In this document: positions 53,751-62,241 of the stretch, one piece after another | Position numbering within the stretch: position 1 is the first letter of the stretch | How the letters are laid out: the number at the start of each line of letters is the position of its first letter | Source of the DNA: Paraburkholderia sp. CNPSo 3272 | GTDB lineage: Bacteria > Pseudomonadota > Gammaproteobacteria > Burkholderiales > Burkholderiaceae | DNA length: 64,000 bases | Direction: 5' to 3' | NCBI RefSeq assembly: GCF_024206495.1 | Contig: NZ_JAMBPQ010000006.1 | Coordinates: 1 to 64,000, forward strand | The notes under the pieces: generated by a model | Told to the model about the DNA's origin: nothing | The model's input: only the letters and a program-made list of their open reading frames with translations | The model's database searches: none | Program-made: the position numbers and the translations under genes

Positions 53751-55400
53751 ATGGAGAATACGACCCGGTGGTCGCGGTTAAGCGCAGTCGTTGGCGCGGG
53801 TGCGATGGCACTTGCGGGTGTGCACACAACGGCTTACGCAGGCGACATGAAGGATGTGAAGCACGTCCTGCTCATCAGTTTCGACGGCCTGCATGAGCAG
53901 GATGTGGCTCGTTGCATCGGCAGCAATGCCTGCCCCAACCTCGCGGTGCTCGCGAAGTCGGGCGTGACCTACACGAACGCCCATACGCCGCATCTGTCCG
54001 ACTCGTTCCCGGGCCTCACGGCGCTGGTGACGGGCGGATCGCCCAAGAGCGCTGGCCTCTTCTATGACGTGTCGTATGACCGTACGCTCTACGCACCGCT
54101 CGATTCGCACTGCAAGGGCCCGCAAGGCTGGAACGTCGTGTTCGATGAAACGACCGGCATCGACGGAGAGAACGGCGGCGCGCTGATCCACCTCGACGGC
54201 GGCGGCGCGTTCAATCCGCAAGCCATTCCCTACGCCAAGGTCAACGGCGTTTGCACGCCCGTGTACCCGCACAATTACATCAAGACGAACACTGTCTTCG
54301 AAGTCATCAAGCAGAACATCCACGGCGCGCGCACCGCGTGGGCCGACAAGCATGCGTGGGGCTACGACTGGGTCAACGGTCCTTCGGGCAAGGGCGTGGA
54401 CGATCTGGCGCGCACCGAGATCAACTCGATCGATCCGAAGACGGGCACGTATTATCTGGACACCTACACGCATACCGAAGTCTTCGACAACATCCACGTG
54501 CAGGCGCTGATCAACGAGATCGACGGCCTCGACTCGACGGGCAAGACGAGCGCGCCGGTGCCCACGATGTTCGGCACGAACTTCCAGACGCTTAGCGTCG
54601 CGCAGAAGTCGCCGGTGGCGAAACAAGGCGGCTATCTCGACGCCGACTTCACGCCCGGCCCGCAGGTCGCCGCGGCCATCACATATCTGGACAACTCGCT
54701 CGGCCGCGTGGTGCAGGAACTGAAGCAGCGCAACCTGTACTCGTCGACGCTCATCATCGTGACGGCCAAGCACGGCCAGTCGCCGACCGATCACTCGAAG
54801 CTGGTGAAGAACGGCGACACGCTCACGAAGCTGCTCGAGGCCAACAACTATCTGGACCCGAACGGCAACTTCGGCCAGAACAACACGAAGACGGGCAACC
54901 TGAACGACGGCTCGGGCCTCCCGGGCACCGGCATGGTGCAGACCGACGACGTGGGCCTGATCTGGCTGCGAGACCAGAGCCAGAAGGACGCCGTGGTGAA
55001 GACGCTGCAGGCGAACCTGAGCTGTAACGCGCCGGGCATTTGCGCGGACGGCCCGCAGGCGTACATCCTCACCGGCGACCGCCTCGCGGACTGGTTCGGC
55101 AATCCGTCGAACGGCCGCACGCCGGACATCATCGTGCAGCCGAACCCGGGCGTGATCTACACGTCGAGCACGGCAAAGGATGAAGAGCATGGCGGCAACG
55201 CGCCCGACGACAGCCACCTCGGTCTCGTCGTGTCGTTCCCCGGCATTCGCCACGCGGGCCGTACGGACGACCACTACGTCTTCACGACCCAGGTCGCACC
55301 GACGATCCTGAGCGCGCTCGACCTCGATCCGCATCTGCTGCACGCGGTTCAGCTCGAAGGCACGCATCGCCTGCCGGGGCTGGATCTCGACGAGAAGTAA
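53751..55400 (+). CDS. Secreted type I phosphodiesterase / alkaline-phosphatase-superfamily protein
   Basis: 549 residues. A Sec signal ends near TTAYAGD. The metal site opens with VLLISFDGLHEQD, and a nucleophile loop LSDSFPGLTALVTGG follows in the place of the usual T(F)PxxxxL motif. Later metal ligands are suggested by IVTAKHGQSPTDHS and DDSHLGLVVSFPG. This layout is that of nucleotide pyrophosphatase/phosphodiesterases. GAGGTG precedes the ATG. It is monocistronic; the substrate is unknown. Confidence 0.82.
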   Translation: MENTTRWSRLSAVVGAGAMALAGVHTTAYAGDMKDVKHVLLISFDGLHEQDVARCIGSNACPNLAVLAKSGVTYTNAHTPHLSDSFPGLTALVTGGSPKSAGLFYDVSYDRTLYAPLDSHCKGPQGWNVVFDETTGIDGENGGALIHLDGGGAFNPQAIPYAKVNGVCTPVYPHNYIKTNTVFEVIKQNIHGARTAWADKHAWGYDWVNGPSGKGVDDLARTEINSIDPKTGTYYLDTYTHTEVFDNIHVQALINEIDGLDSTGKTSAPVPTMFGTNFQTLSVAQKSPVAKQGGYLDADFTPGPQVAAAITYLDNSLGRVVQELKQRNLYSSTLIIVTAKHGQSPTDHSKLVKNGDTLTKLLEANNYLDPNGNFGQNNTKTGNLNDGSGLPGTGMVQTDDVGLIWLRDQSQKDAVVKTLQANLSCNAPGICADGPQAYILTGDRLADWFGNPSNGRTPDIIVQPNPGVIYTSSTAKDEEHGGNAPDDSHLGLVVSFPGIRHAGRTDDHYVFTTQVAPTILSALDLDPHLLHAVQLEGTHRLPGLDLDEK

Positions 55401-55413
55401 GGAGTGGCTGGCT

Positions 55414-55448
55414 GCGGCAGTCATCGGAAACTCTATGATGGCTGCCGC
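55414..55448. terminator. Hairpin between convergent genes
   Basis: GCGGCAGTCAT and ATGGCTGCCGC form an 11-bp stem with one G-U pair and a 13-base loop, 13 bases after the phosphodiesterase stop. No T-tract. Confidence 0.4.
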
Positions 55449-55461
55449 GTCAGCGGCCCGC

Positions 55462-56217
55462 TCAAACCGTCTGCAAGCCCTCGATATCGCAGATGCGGAT
55501 CAGCTTGCCCTGCGCGTCGATGAGGCCGCGCTTCTGGAAGCGTGACAAGATCCGGCTTACGGTTTCGAGCGTGATGCCCAGGTAGCTGCCCATGTCCTCG
55601 CGCGACATGCGCAGACGGAACTCCGCCTGCGAATAACCACGCTGCCAGTTGCGCGACGACACATCGAGCAGGAAGGCGGCCACGCGTTCTTCGGCGGTGA
55701 GCGAGCCCAGCACCATCATCTGCGAGGCTTCCTGGTTGAACTGGTCGCCCATGAGCCGGTGCAGCCGGTCCTGCATCGTGCCGCTTTCGCGGCACAAGCC
55801 CTTGAGCGCGCCGTAGGGAAGCGTGCAAATCGAACTGTCTTCGAGCGCAACGGCGCTGAACGCGTGCACGTCCGTGGCGATGCCGTCGAGCCCCAGCGCG
55901 TCGCCCGCGAGACGCAGCCCGGTGATCTGCTCGCGGCCGTCGCGGTTGACGATCAGCGTCTTGAGCGAGCCGGAGCGCACGGCGTACAGGCTGTCGAAGC
56001 GGTCGCCCGAGCGATACAGCGCCTCGCCGCGGCGCACCTTGCGCGCCCCGCAGATCAGCGCCTCGAGCTTCGGCAGGTCTTCCGCAGGCAGACCTTGCGG
56101 CATGCAAAGATGGCGCATGGCGCATCCCGAACAGCGTGCGCCGGGCGGCGTTCCGGTGAGAGGAGCGCGGCTGCTTTGGCGCACGACGAAAGCCGATCCT
56201 GCGACGGGTGAGAGCAT
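55462..56217 (-). CDS. fnr: FNR-type [4Fe-4S] oxygen-sensing regulator (Crp/Fnr family)
   Basis: 251 residues. The oxygen-sensing cysteines are all present: Cys29, Cys32 and Cys38 in CSGCAMRHLC and Cys131 in SSICTLP, matching the E. coli FNR set. A cAMP-receptor-like beta-roll follows, then a C-terminal helix-turn-helix with EDMGSYLGITLETVSRIL, whose E-xx-SR recognition residues read TTGAT-n4-ATCAA sites. It should act as an anaerobic activator/repressor in the cytoplasm. I saw no perfect FNR box near its own start. Confidence 0.92.
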   Translation of the reverse strand: MLSPVAGSAFVVRQSSRAPLTGTPPGARCSGCAMRHLCMPQGLPAEDLPKLEALICGARKVRRGEALYRSGDRFDSLYAVRSGSLKTLIVNRDGREQITGLRLAGDALGLDGIATDVHAFSAVALEDSSICTLPYGALKGLCRESGTMQDRLHRLMGDQFNQEASQMMVLGSLTAEERVAAFLLDVSSRNWQRGYSQAEFRLRMSREDMGSYLGITLETVSRILSRFQKRGLIDAQGKLIRICDIEGLQTV

Positions 56218-56348
56218 CGAACGACTCCTTCTTTAACATTTTTTAAGATTTCGACGCATTGTCACACCATGCGCGTGCGTCAATGTGGTGGCAAAATGCC
56301 GCGCACTAGAACCGCGGGCCATTGAGCCTTGTCAGGCAACGGTTTTTC

Positions 56349-56374
56349 GGCTTCTTGCGCAAGCGCAAGAGGCC
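56349..56374. repeat. Inverted repeat upstream of the FNR-type gene
   Basis: GGCTTCTTGCGC and GCGCAAGAGGCC are separated by AA, with a single mismatch that would be a G-U pair. It lies about 130 bp before the regulator start and could be an operator or an mRNA leader structure. Confidence 0.35.
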
Positions 56375-56404
56375 GTAAAGCAACACCTGCGCAACCCTAG
56401 CGAG

Positions 56405-56436
56405 AAAAAAAAAGCCGCCGTACTGCCGTACGGCGG
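56405..56436 (-). terminator. Rho-independent terminator of the ectoine-degradation operon
   Basis: CCGCCGTAC and GTACGGCGG form a 9-bp stem with a 4-base loop. On the minus strand it is followed by nine T. It lies 43 bases after the transaminase stop. Confidence 0.88.
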
Positions 56437-56479
56437 ATAGTTGCATTGAATGGTCAACGGTTGACGCGCGCCTCGCGGC

Positions 56480-57871
56480 TTACCCCGCCACCAGAGTGCG
56501 CTCGGCCACCTCGTCCACGGCCTGCCTGACGATCCCGACGATCTCGTCGGCTTCGGCGCGCGTCATGACGAGCGGCGGCGCAAAGCCCAGGATGTCGCCA
56601 TGCGGCATGGCGCGTGCGATCACGCCGTGCTGCAGCGCCGCGGCCGAAACCTTCGGCCCGATCTTCAGCGCCGGATCGAACGGCCTGCGCGCTTCCTTGT
56701 CGGCCATGAATTCCAGCGCCGCCAGCATGCCCACGCTGCGCACCTCGCCCACCAGCGGATGCGCGCCGAACGCCTCGCGCAGCTTCGCGCCGAAGTACGA
56801 ACCGACCTGCCCGGCGTTCTCCACGAGCTTTTCACGCTCGAGGATCGCCAGATTGGCAAGCGCCGCGGCGGCACAAACCGGGTGCCCCGAATAGGTCCAG
56901 CCGTGGCCCATCGGCCCGTGCTCCTGCGAGCCGCGCGCGATCACGTCCCAGACCTTCTCGCCCACGATCACGCCGGAAAGCGGCGCATATGCGCTCGTGA
57001 GGCCCTTCGCGACCGTGATGAGATCCGGTTCGATACCGAAGTGCTGCGCGCCCATCTTCGAGCCCAGACGCCCGAAGCCGCACACGACCTCGTCCGAGAT
57101 CAGCAGGATGTCGTGCTTGCGCAGCACCGCCTGGATGGCCGGCCAGTAGCCTTTGGGCGGCTCGATGATGCCGCCCGTGCCCATCACCGGCTCGGCGATG
57201 AACGCGGCGACCGTGTCCGCGCCTTCGCGCGCGATCAGCTTTTCGAGCTCTTCCACGCAGTACGCGACGAACTGCGCCTCGTTCATGCCTGCGGGCGCCT
57301 TGCGATACCAGTGCGGGCAGACCGTATGCTTCACGCGATCGATTGGCAGATCGAAATGCTGATGGAAGCTCGGCAGGCCGGTGAGGCTGCCCGTGACGAT
57401 ACCCGAGCCGTGATAGCCGCGGTCGCGCGAGATGATCTTCTTCTTGTTCGGGCGGCCCAGCACGTTGTTGTAGTACCAGACGATCTTGACCTGCGTTTCG
57501 TTCGCATCCGAACCGGACATGCCGTAATACACCTTCTTCATGCCGGCAGGCGCCCAGTCGATGATGCGCGACGACAGCTCGATGATCGCATCCGACGAAT
57601 GGCCCACATAGGTGTGGTAGTACGCGAGCTGCTTCGCCTGCTCATACATGGCGTCGGCGACTTCGGTGCGGCCATAGCCGATGTTCACGCAGTAGAGGCC
57701 TGCGAAGGCGTCGATATACTGCTTGCCCTCGTGATCCTCGATGCGGATGCCCTTGCCGCCGCGCACGATCTTGCCCGGCAGCGCGCCGCTCTCGTGGTCG
57801 TAGGCGTGCGTGGACGGGTGCATGAAGTGCGCGCGGTCCTGCTCGAAGAGTGCGTCGATACGTTGAGTCAT
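56480..57871 (-). CDS. doeD: L-2,4-diaminobutyrate transaminase (DoeD), class III aminotransferase
   Basis: 463 residues; AGGAGG lies 5 bases before ATG 57871, so the much longer frame upstream is rejected. PLP-enzyme motifs are YYGMSGSDANET, ISRDRGYHGSGIVTGSLTG and LISDEVVCGFGRLG, with the Schiff-base Lys in TVAKGLTSAYAPL. In ectoine breakdown it converts L-2,4-diaminobutyrate to aspartate semialdehyde. It is the last gene of the operon, 20 bp after doeC. Alone it would be called an omega-aminotransferase; the operon gives the substrate. Confidence 0.87.
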   Translation of the reverse strand: MTQRIDALFEQDRAHFMHPSTHAYDHESGALPGKIVRGGKGIRIEDHEGKQYIDAFAGLYCVNIGYGRTEVADAMYEQAKQLAYYHTYVGHSSDAIIELSSRIIDWAPAGMKKVYYGMSGSDANETQVKIVWYYNNVLGRPNKKKIISRDRGYHGSGIVTGSLTGLPSFHQHFDLPIDRVKHTVCPHWYRKAPAGMNEAQFVAYCVEELEKLIAREGADTVAAFIAEPVMGTGGIIEPPKGYWPAIQAVLRKHDILLISDEVVCGFGRLGSKMGAQHFGIEPDLITVAKGLTSAYAPLSGVIVGEKVWDVIARGSQEHGPMGHGWTYSGHPVCAAAALANLAILEREKLVENAGQVGSYFGAKLREAFGAHPLVGEVRSVGMLAALEFMADKEARRPFDPALKIGPKVSAAALQHGVIARAMPHGDILGFAPPLVMTRAEADEIVGIVRQAVDEVAERTLVAG

Positions 57872-57891
57872 GTTGTCCTCCTGATTCCGGT

Positions 57892-59370
57892 TCAGGCCAT
57901 GGCCGCGAGCGGCAGGCCGAGATTGCCAAGACAAAAATATTTGGTTTCCACGAAGGGCTCGAAGCCCTCCGCGCCCCCTTCTCGGCCCAGGCCCGAGGCC
58001 TTCATGCCGCCGAATGGAATGGGTGCGCCCGTGAACTTCACGCCGTTCACCGAGACCATCGCGAAGTCGAGCCGCCGCACCAACTGGAAGATCGTGTCCA
58101 TGCGCGTCGCGCACACGTAGGCCGCGAGGCCGTATTCCGTGTCGTTCGCCTTGGCGATTACTTCGTCGAGCGTGTCGAACGCGCAGACCGCCGAGATGGG
58201 CGCGAAGTTTTCCTCGTCGTACACGCGCATGCCGGGCGCGGCATCCGCGATCACAGTGGGCTCGTAGTACCAGCCGCCCAGCGCATGCGGCTGGCCGCCC
58301 GCCACGATGCGCGCGCCCTTCTCGCGCGCATCGGCCACGCGCGCGATCGTGCTGTCGAACGCGGCCTGGTGCATGAGCGGGCCCACGTCTACGTCTTTTT
58401 CGAACGCGGGGCCGGTCTTGAGCGCGCGCACCGCACCCGCATAGCGCTCGACGAACGCTTCGTACAGCGGGCGCGCCACAAAAATGCGATTCGCCGCGCA
58501 GCAGTCCTGGCCCGAGGTCTGGAACTTCGCGCCCACGGCGATCCTTACGGACTGCTCGAGATCGGCGTCTTCCGCGACGATGAACGGCGCGTTGCCGCCC
58601 AGTTCCAGTGCGACCTTCTTGATTCCCGCGCGCGCCGCCGCCTGCGTGACGAGCGAGCCCACTCGCGTCGATCCCGTGAAACTCACGGCACGCACGCGCG
58701 TGTCGCTCACCAGCGTTTCCATCGCCATTTGCGGCTCGCCGAGCACCACGTTGTAGACGCCCGCCGGAAAGCCTGCTTCCTCCGCGAGTTGCGCCAAAGC
58801 GAGCGCCGAATACGGCGTTTCGTGCGCCGGTTTGACGACGACGGTGCAGCCGGCAGCGAGCGCGGCGGCGGCCTTGCGCGTGATCATCGCCACCGGGAAA
58901 TTCCATGGCGTGATGAGCGCCGCGACACCCACTGGCTCCATCACCGTGCCCAGATGTGAGCCGTCGATGTGCGTGGGAATCGTACGGCCTGCCAGGCGTT
59001 TCGCCTCGTGCGCATACCATTCGACAAAGCTCGCCGCATAGCGGATTTCGCCGCGCGATTCCGCAAGCGGCTTGCCCTGCTCCAGCGAGAGCAGCGCCGC
59101 AAGGTCCTCCTGGTGCCGCACGATCCGCTCGTGCCAGCGCAGGAGCGCCGCGCTGCGCTGCGTTTGCGAAACCCAGCGCCACGATTCGAAGGCGCGCTGC
59201 GCGGCGTCGACTGCACCGGTGATCTGTGCGCGAACGAGCATGGGCACATGGCCGATCACCGACTGGTCCGCAGGGTTCTGCACGGCCGTGGTGGCCGCGC
59301 TGTCGCTATGCACCCAGCGGCCGTCCACGTAGCACAGGGATTTGAACAGAATGGGGTGTCCTGGCAGCAT
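57892..59370 (-). CDS. doeC: Aspartate-semialdehyde dehydrogenase of ectoine degradation (DoeC), SSADH-like
   Basis: 492 residues, aldehyde dehydrogenase superfamily. Catalytic motifs are PWNFPVAMITRKAAAALAAG in the NAD site, general-base Glu in LELGGNAP and nucleophile Cys in GQDCCAANR. By sequence alone it would be labelled succinate-semialdehyde dehydrogenase; as DoeC it oxidises aspartate semialdehyde to aspartate. AAGGAG precedes the ATG by 8 bases. A 129-bp gap separates it from asnC upstream, so it may have an extra promoter. Confidence 0.85.
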   Translation of the reverse strand: MLPGHPILFKSLCYVDGRWVHSDSAATTAVQNPADQSVIGHVPMLVRAQITGAVDAAQRAFESWRWVSQTQRSAALLRWHERIVRHQEDLAALLSLEQGKPLAESRGEIRYAASFVEWYAHEAKRLAGRTIPTHIDGSHLGTVMEPVGVAALITPWNFPVAMITRKAAAALAAGCTVVVKPAHETPYSALALAQLAEEAGFPAGVYNVVLGEPQMAMETLVSDTRVRAVSFTGSTRVGSLVTQAAARAGIKKVALELGGNAPFIVAEDADLEQSVRIAVGAKFQTSGQDCCAANRIFVARPLYEAFVERYAGAVRALKTGPAFEKDVDVGPLMHQAAFDSTIARVADAREKGARIVAGGQPHALGGWYYEPTVIADAAPGMRVYDEENFAPISAVCAFDTLDEVIAKANDTEYGLAAYVCATRMDTIFQLVRRLDFAMVSVNGVKFTGAPIPFGGMKASGLGREGGAEGFEPFVETKYFCLGNLGLPLAAMA

Positions 59371-59499
59371 CTCGTCTACTCCTTGTCAGGTCTGTCGATA
59401 TGCAGTCCATTCTGGGGCCAACAGCATCGCGAATTTTTTGGTTTTCGGCCCCGCGCACTTGCGCTTTTTTCGGAACCGCCGCGCGCGGGCGCGAAAAAT

Positions 59500-59982
59500 T
59501 CACGCGCTCTCCAGGGCCCACGCGGGCGCGTGGGTGGGGGCGCATTTCACCAACTTCGTCACGATGTAGGTGAAGTAGCGCTCGATCCCGAGATCCTCCA
59601 TCAGCAGCGCGTCGATAAAGCGCTGGTAATGGTCGATGTCGCGCGCCATCACGTGCAGCACGTAGTCCACCCCGCCGCCCGTGGCATAGCACTGCATGAC
59701 TTCTTCGGCCGCGCTCAGGCGTTCTTCGAAGCGCCGCATGTCGGGCGCGGTATGGCGCGACAGCGTCACTTCCACGACGATACGGCTGCCGCGCATCGCG
59801 CCGACCCAGTCCACCTCGGCGTGATAGCCGCGTATCACGCCGCTTTCCTCGAGCTTGCGCACGCGTTCCCAGGCCGGCGAAATAGAAAGATTGACCTCTT
59901 CCGCGAGCTTCGATTTCGTGATGCGGCCATCGCGCTCGAGGATGCGCAGGATAGCCAGATCGTAACGGTCGAGCTTGATCAC
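59500..59982 (-). CDS. doeX: Lrp/AsnC-family regulator of ectoine degradation (DoeX-like)
   Basis: 160 residues. The N-terminal helix-turn-helix has LDRYDLAILRILERDGRITK and LAEEVNLSISPAWERVRKLE; the C-terminal RAM effector domain contains CYATGGGVDYVLHVMARD. GTG start, 7 bp after doeB. AsnC-type DoeX regulators in Halomonas and related operons respond to ectoine breakdown intermediates. Embedding within the operon supports the same role here. Confidence 0.86.
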   Translation of the reverse strand: MIKLDRYDLAILRILERDGRITKSKLAEEVNLSISPAWERVRKLEESGVIRGYHAEVDWVGAMRGSRIVVEVTLSRHTAPDMRRFEERLSAAEEVMQCYATGGGVDYVLHVMARDIDHYQRFIDALLMEDLGIERYFTYIVTKLVKCAPTHAPAWALESA

Positions 59983-59989
59983 GGCGCGC

Positions 59990-61018
59990 TCATGCCGCCA
60001 CGGGCAGGTTGCGTTCGACGACGTCGGCCACCACGGCCACAGTGTCGCCCGCCTGCACGAGTCCGGGGAAATGGCGCGCAGCTAGCAGCCCTCCGCATTG
60101 CGCGCGATATTCCATGGCGCGTGCGCCGGTGCGGTCGATGTCGTGCACGCGCGCGAGCACCTCGCCCGCCTCGACGGTATCGCCGAGATCGCGGCACATC
60201 TCGAGCATGCCGCGATGCTCGCTCGTGGTGTAGCAGTTGCCGTCGGGCATGTCGAGCAAGGTGGTCGTGCGCGGGCCCACGCTGCGCTCGCTGGCCTTGC
60301 GCTCGATGACGCCGGCGTGCGCAAGAAAACCGCGTACGCCGCGATCCGCAATCGCCACGCTTTGGGCGGTGGAAGTGCCGCCGCCACCCAGTTCGGTCGA
60401 GACAAAGACCTTGCCCGCTTCCTCCACGGCGCTGTCGAACAGGCCCACGCTATCGAGTTCCAGCATGCGCATCGAGTATGGCGCGCCGAACGCACGCATC
60501 GCACGCTCGCAACGCGCCTGCTGATCGCCATCGGGCAGCACATGAATCGCCGCGAACGGCACGAAGTCGAGCGTGCGCCCGCCCGCATGAATATCGAGCA
60601 CGTAATCGGCGCGCGCAAGCAACTCGCGTTGAAAGTAATCGGCGATCTTTTCGGTCACGCTGCCCTCGGGGCGCCCGGGAAAGCTGCGGTTCAGATTGCC
60701 CGCATCGATAGGCGAGGTGCGCGTGCCCGCACGAAACGCAGGGTAGTTCATATACGGCACGATGATCACGCGGCCATTCACGTCCGAGGCTTGCAGCGTG
60801 CCCGCCAGCTTGGCGAGTGCGATTGGGCCTTCGTATTCGTCGCCGTGATTGCCGCCCGTGAGCAACACCGTCGGCCCCTCGCCGTGCTTGACCACGGTGA
60901 GCGGAATCATGATCGCGCCCCACGCGGAATCGTCGCGCGAATAGGGCAGCCTCAAAAAGCCGTGTTGCACGCCATTGGCGTCGTAATCGACGGTCGGCGT
61001 AATCGGTGACGCACGCAT
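59990..61018 (-). CDS. doeB: N-alpha-acetyl-L-2,4-diaminobutyrate deacetylase (DoeB/EutE)
   Basis: 342 residues, succinylglutamate desuccinylase/aspartoacylase family zinc carboxypeptidase. The zinc site opens with LLTGGNHGDEYEGP, and DAGNLNRSFPGRPEGSVTEK and DIHAGGRTLDFVP are typical. It removes acetyl from N-alpha-acetyl-diaminobutyrate released by ectoine hydrolysis. ATG 61018 lies 5 bp after the doeA stop; the longer frame upstream is only an antisense-free shadow of doeA. Confidence 0.88.
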   Translation of the reverse strand: MRASPITPTVDYDANGVQHGFLRLPYSRDDSAWGAIMIPLTVVKHGEGPTVLLTGGNHGDEYEGPIALAKLAGTLQASDVNGRVIIVPYMNYPAFRAGTRTSPIDAGNLNRSFPGRPEGSVTEKIADYFQRELLARADYVLDIHAGGRTLDFVPFAAIHVLPDGDQQARCERAMRAFGAPYSMRMLELDSVGLFDSAVEEAGKVFVSTELGGGGTSTAQSVAIADRGVRGFLAHAGVIERKASERSVGPRTTTLLDMPDGNCYTTSEHRGMLEMCRDLGDTVEAGEVLARVHDIDRTGARAMEYRAQCGGLLAARHFPGLVQAGDTVAVVADVVERNLPVAA

Positions 61019-61023
61019 CGGCC

Positions 61024-62232
61024 CTACTCCTTCACGAACAGTTTGCGCGGCGTGGTGCAGAACGTTTCGACGCCGGTGTCGGTAATCAGGATGCTTTCGG
61101 TGATCTCGAGGCCCCAGTCGTCGAGCCACAACCCCGGCATGAAGTGAAACGTCATGCCGGGTTCGAGCACCGTGCGCTCGCCCGGACGCAGGCTCATGGT
61201 GCGCTCGCCCCAGTCGGGCGGAAAGCTCGCGCCGATGGGGTAGCCGCAGCGGCTGTTCTTCTCGATGCCCGATTTGCGCAGCACCGCAAAAAACGCATTG
61301 GCGATGTCTTCGCAAACGTTGCCGGGCTTCGCGGCGGCGAGGCCGGCCTCGATGCCTTCCACCACGGCCTTCTCCGCATCGAGAAAGTGCTTTGGCGGCT
61401 TGCCGAGATAGACCGTGCGCGACTGCGGGCAGTGATAGCGGTGGTAGCAGCCCGCGATCTCGAAGAAAGTGCCCGCATTCGCCGTGAATGCCGAGTCGTC
61501 CCACGTGAGGTGTGGGGCGGCGGCATCGGCGCCGGTGGGCAGGAGCGGCACGATGGCCGGATAGTCGCCGCCGTGGCCTTCCACGCCCGTAATGCCCGCT
61601 TCGTAGATCTGCGCAACGAGGTCGCACTTCCTCATGCCCGGCTCGACCACGTCGAGAATGCGCGCGTGCATCTTCTCGACGATGCGCGCCGCCACGCGCA
61701 TATACTCGATCTCGCGCGGCGACTTCACCGCGCGCTGCCAGTTCACGAGCGCGGTGGCGTTCACCCAGCGCGCCTTGGGCAAATGACGCTGGAGCGACGC
61801 GTAGGCCGCCGCGCTGAAATAGTAGTTGTCCATCTCCACGCCGATGCGCAGCGTGTCCCAGCCGCGCGCGGCGATGACTTCCGTACTCAGATAGTCCATG
61901 GGGTGACGCACGGGCGACTGAACGTAATGATCAGGATAGCCAATGATATTTCCGTGCGACATGAACGCCGTGCGCTTCGCGCCGTTCGCGTCCTGGCCGC
62001 GGCCGAACCAGACGGGTTCGCCGTCCATGGTCAGCAGCACGCATTGATGGACATAGAACGACCAGCCGTCGTAGCCGGTCAACCAGTTCATGTTGGTCGG
62101 GTCCGTGACGATCAGCAGATCGATGCCTTCGTCCTGCATTGCGCGGCGCGTCTTCGCAATGCGCGCGTCGTATTCGCTGCGTGCGAACACGAGGCGCGGC
62201 GCCACCTCACTCTTTTCAGTTGCTGCGGACAT
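61024..62232 (-). CDS. doeA: Ectoine hydrolase (DoeA/EutD), M24 family
   Basis: 402 residues of creatinase/prolidase fold. The N-terminal domain has LLIVTDPTNMNWLTGYDGWS, and the C-terminal pita-bread domain has GVEGHGGDYPAIVP, GTFFEIAGCYHRYHCPQSR and EPGMTFHFMPGLW. The sequence matches ectoine hydrolases rather than Xaa-Pro peptidases in these blocks. It opens the ectoine ring to N-acetyl-diaminobutyrates. It is 9 bp after eutC. Confidence 0.9.
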   Translation of the reverse strand: MSAATEKSEVAPRLVFARSEYDARIAKTRRAMQDEGIDLLIVTDPTNMNWLTGYDGWSFYVHQCVLLTMDGEPVWFGRGQDANGAKRTAFMSHGNIIGYPDHYVQSPVRHPMDYLSTEVIAARGWDTLRIGVEMDNYYFSAAAYASLQRHLPKARWVNATALVNWQRAVKSPREIEYMRVAARIVEKMHARILDVVEPGMRKCDLVAQIYEAGITGVEGHGGDYPAIVPLLPTGADAAAPHLTWDDSAFTANAGTFFEIAGCYHRYHCPQSRTVYLGKPPKHFLDAEKAVVEGIEAGLAAAKPGNVCEDIANAFFAVLRKSGIEKNSRCGYPIGASFPPDWGERTMSLRPGERTVLEPGMTFHFMPGLWLDDWGLEITESILITDTGVETFCTTPRKLFVKE

Positions 62233-62241
62233 CTTTCCCTC

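Noticed and set aside
53506..53781. A 91-codon plus-strand frame before the phosphodiesterase
   Set aside because: It overlaps the next gene's start, lacks a ribosome-binding site and has low-complexity, polar composition.
53778..55424. A 548-codon minus-strand frame opposite the phosphodiesterase
   Set aside because: Antisense shadow: the plus-strand product has a signal peptide and metal-site motifs, while this one has only biased composition.
57872..59182. Upstream extension of the transaminase frame to 900 codons
   Set aside because: The extra part is an alternative frame of doeC. The transaminase start at 57871 has AGGAGG and matches the family length.
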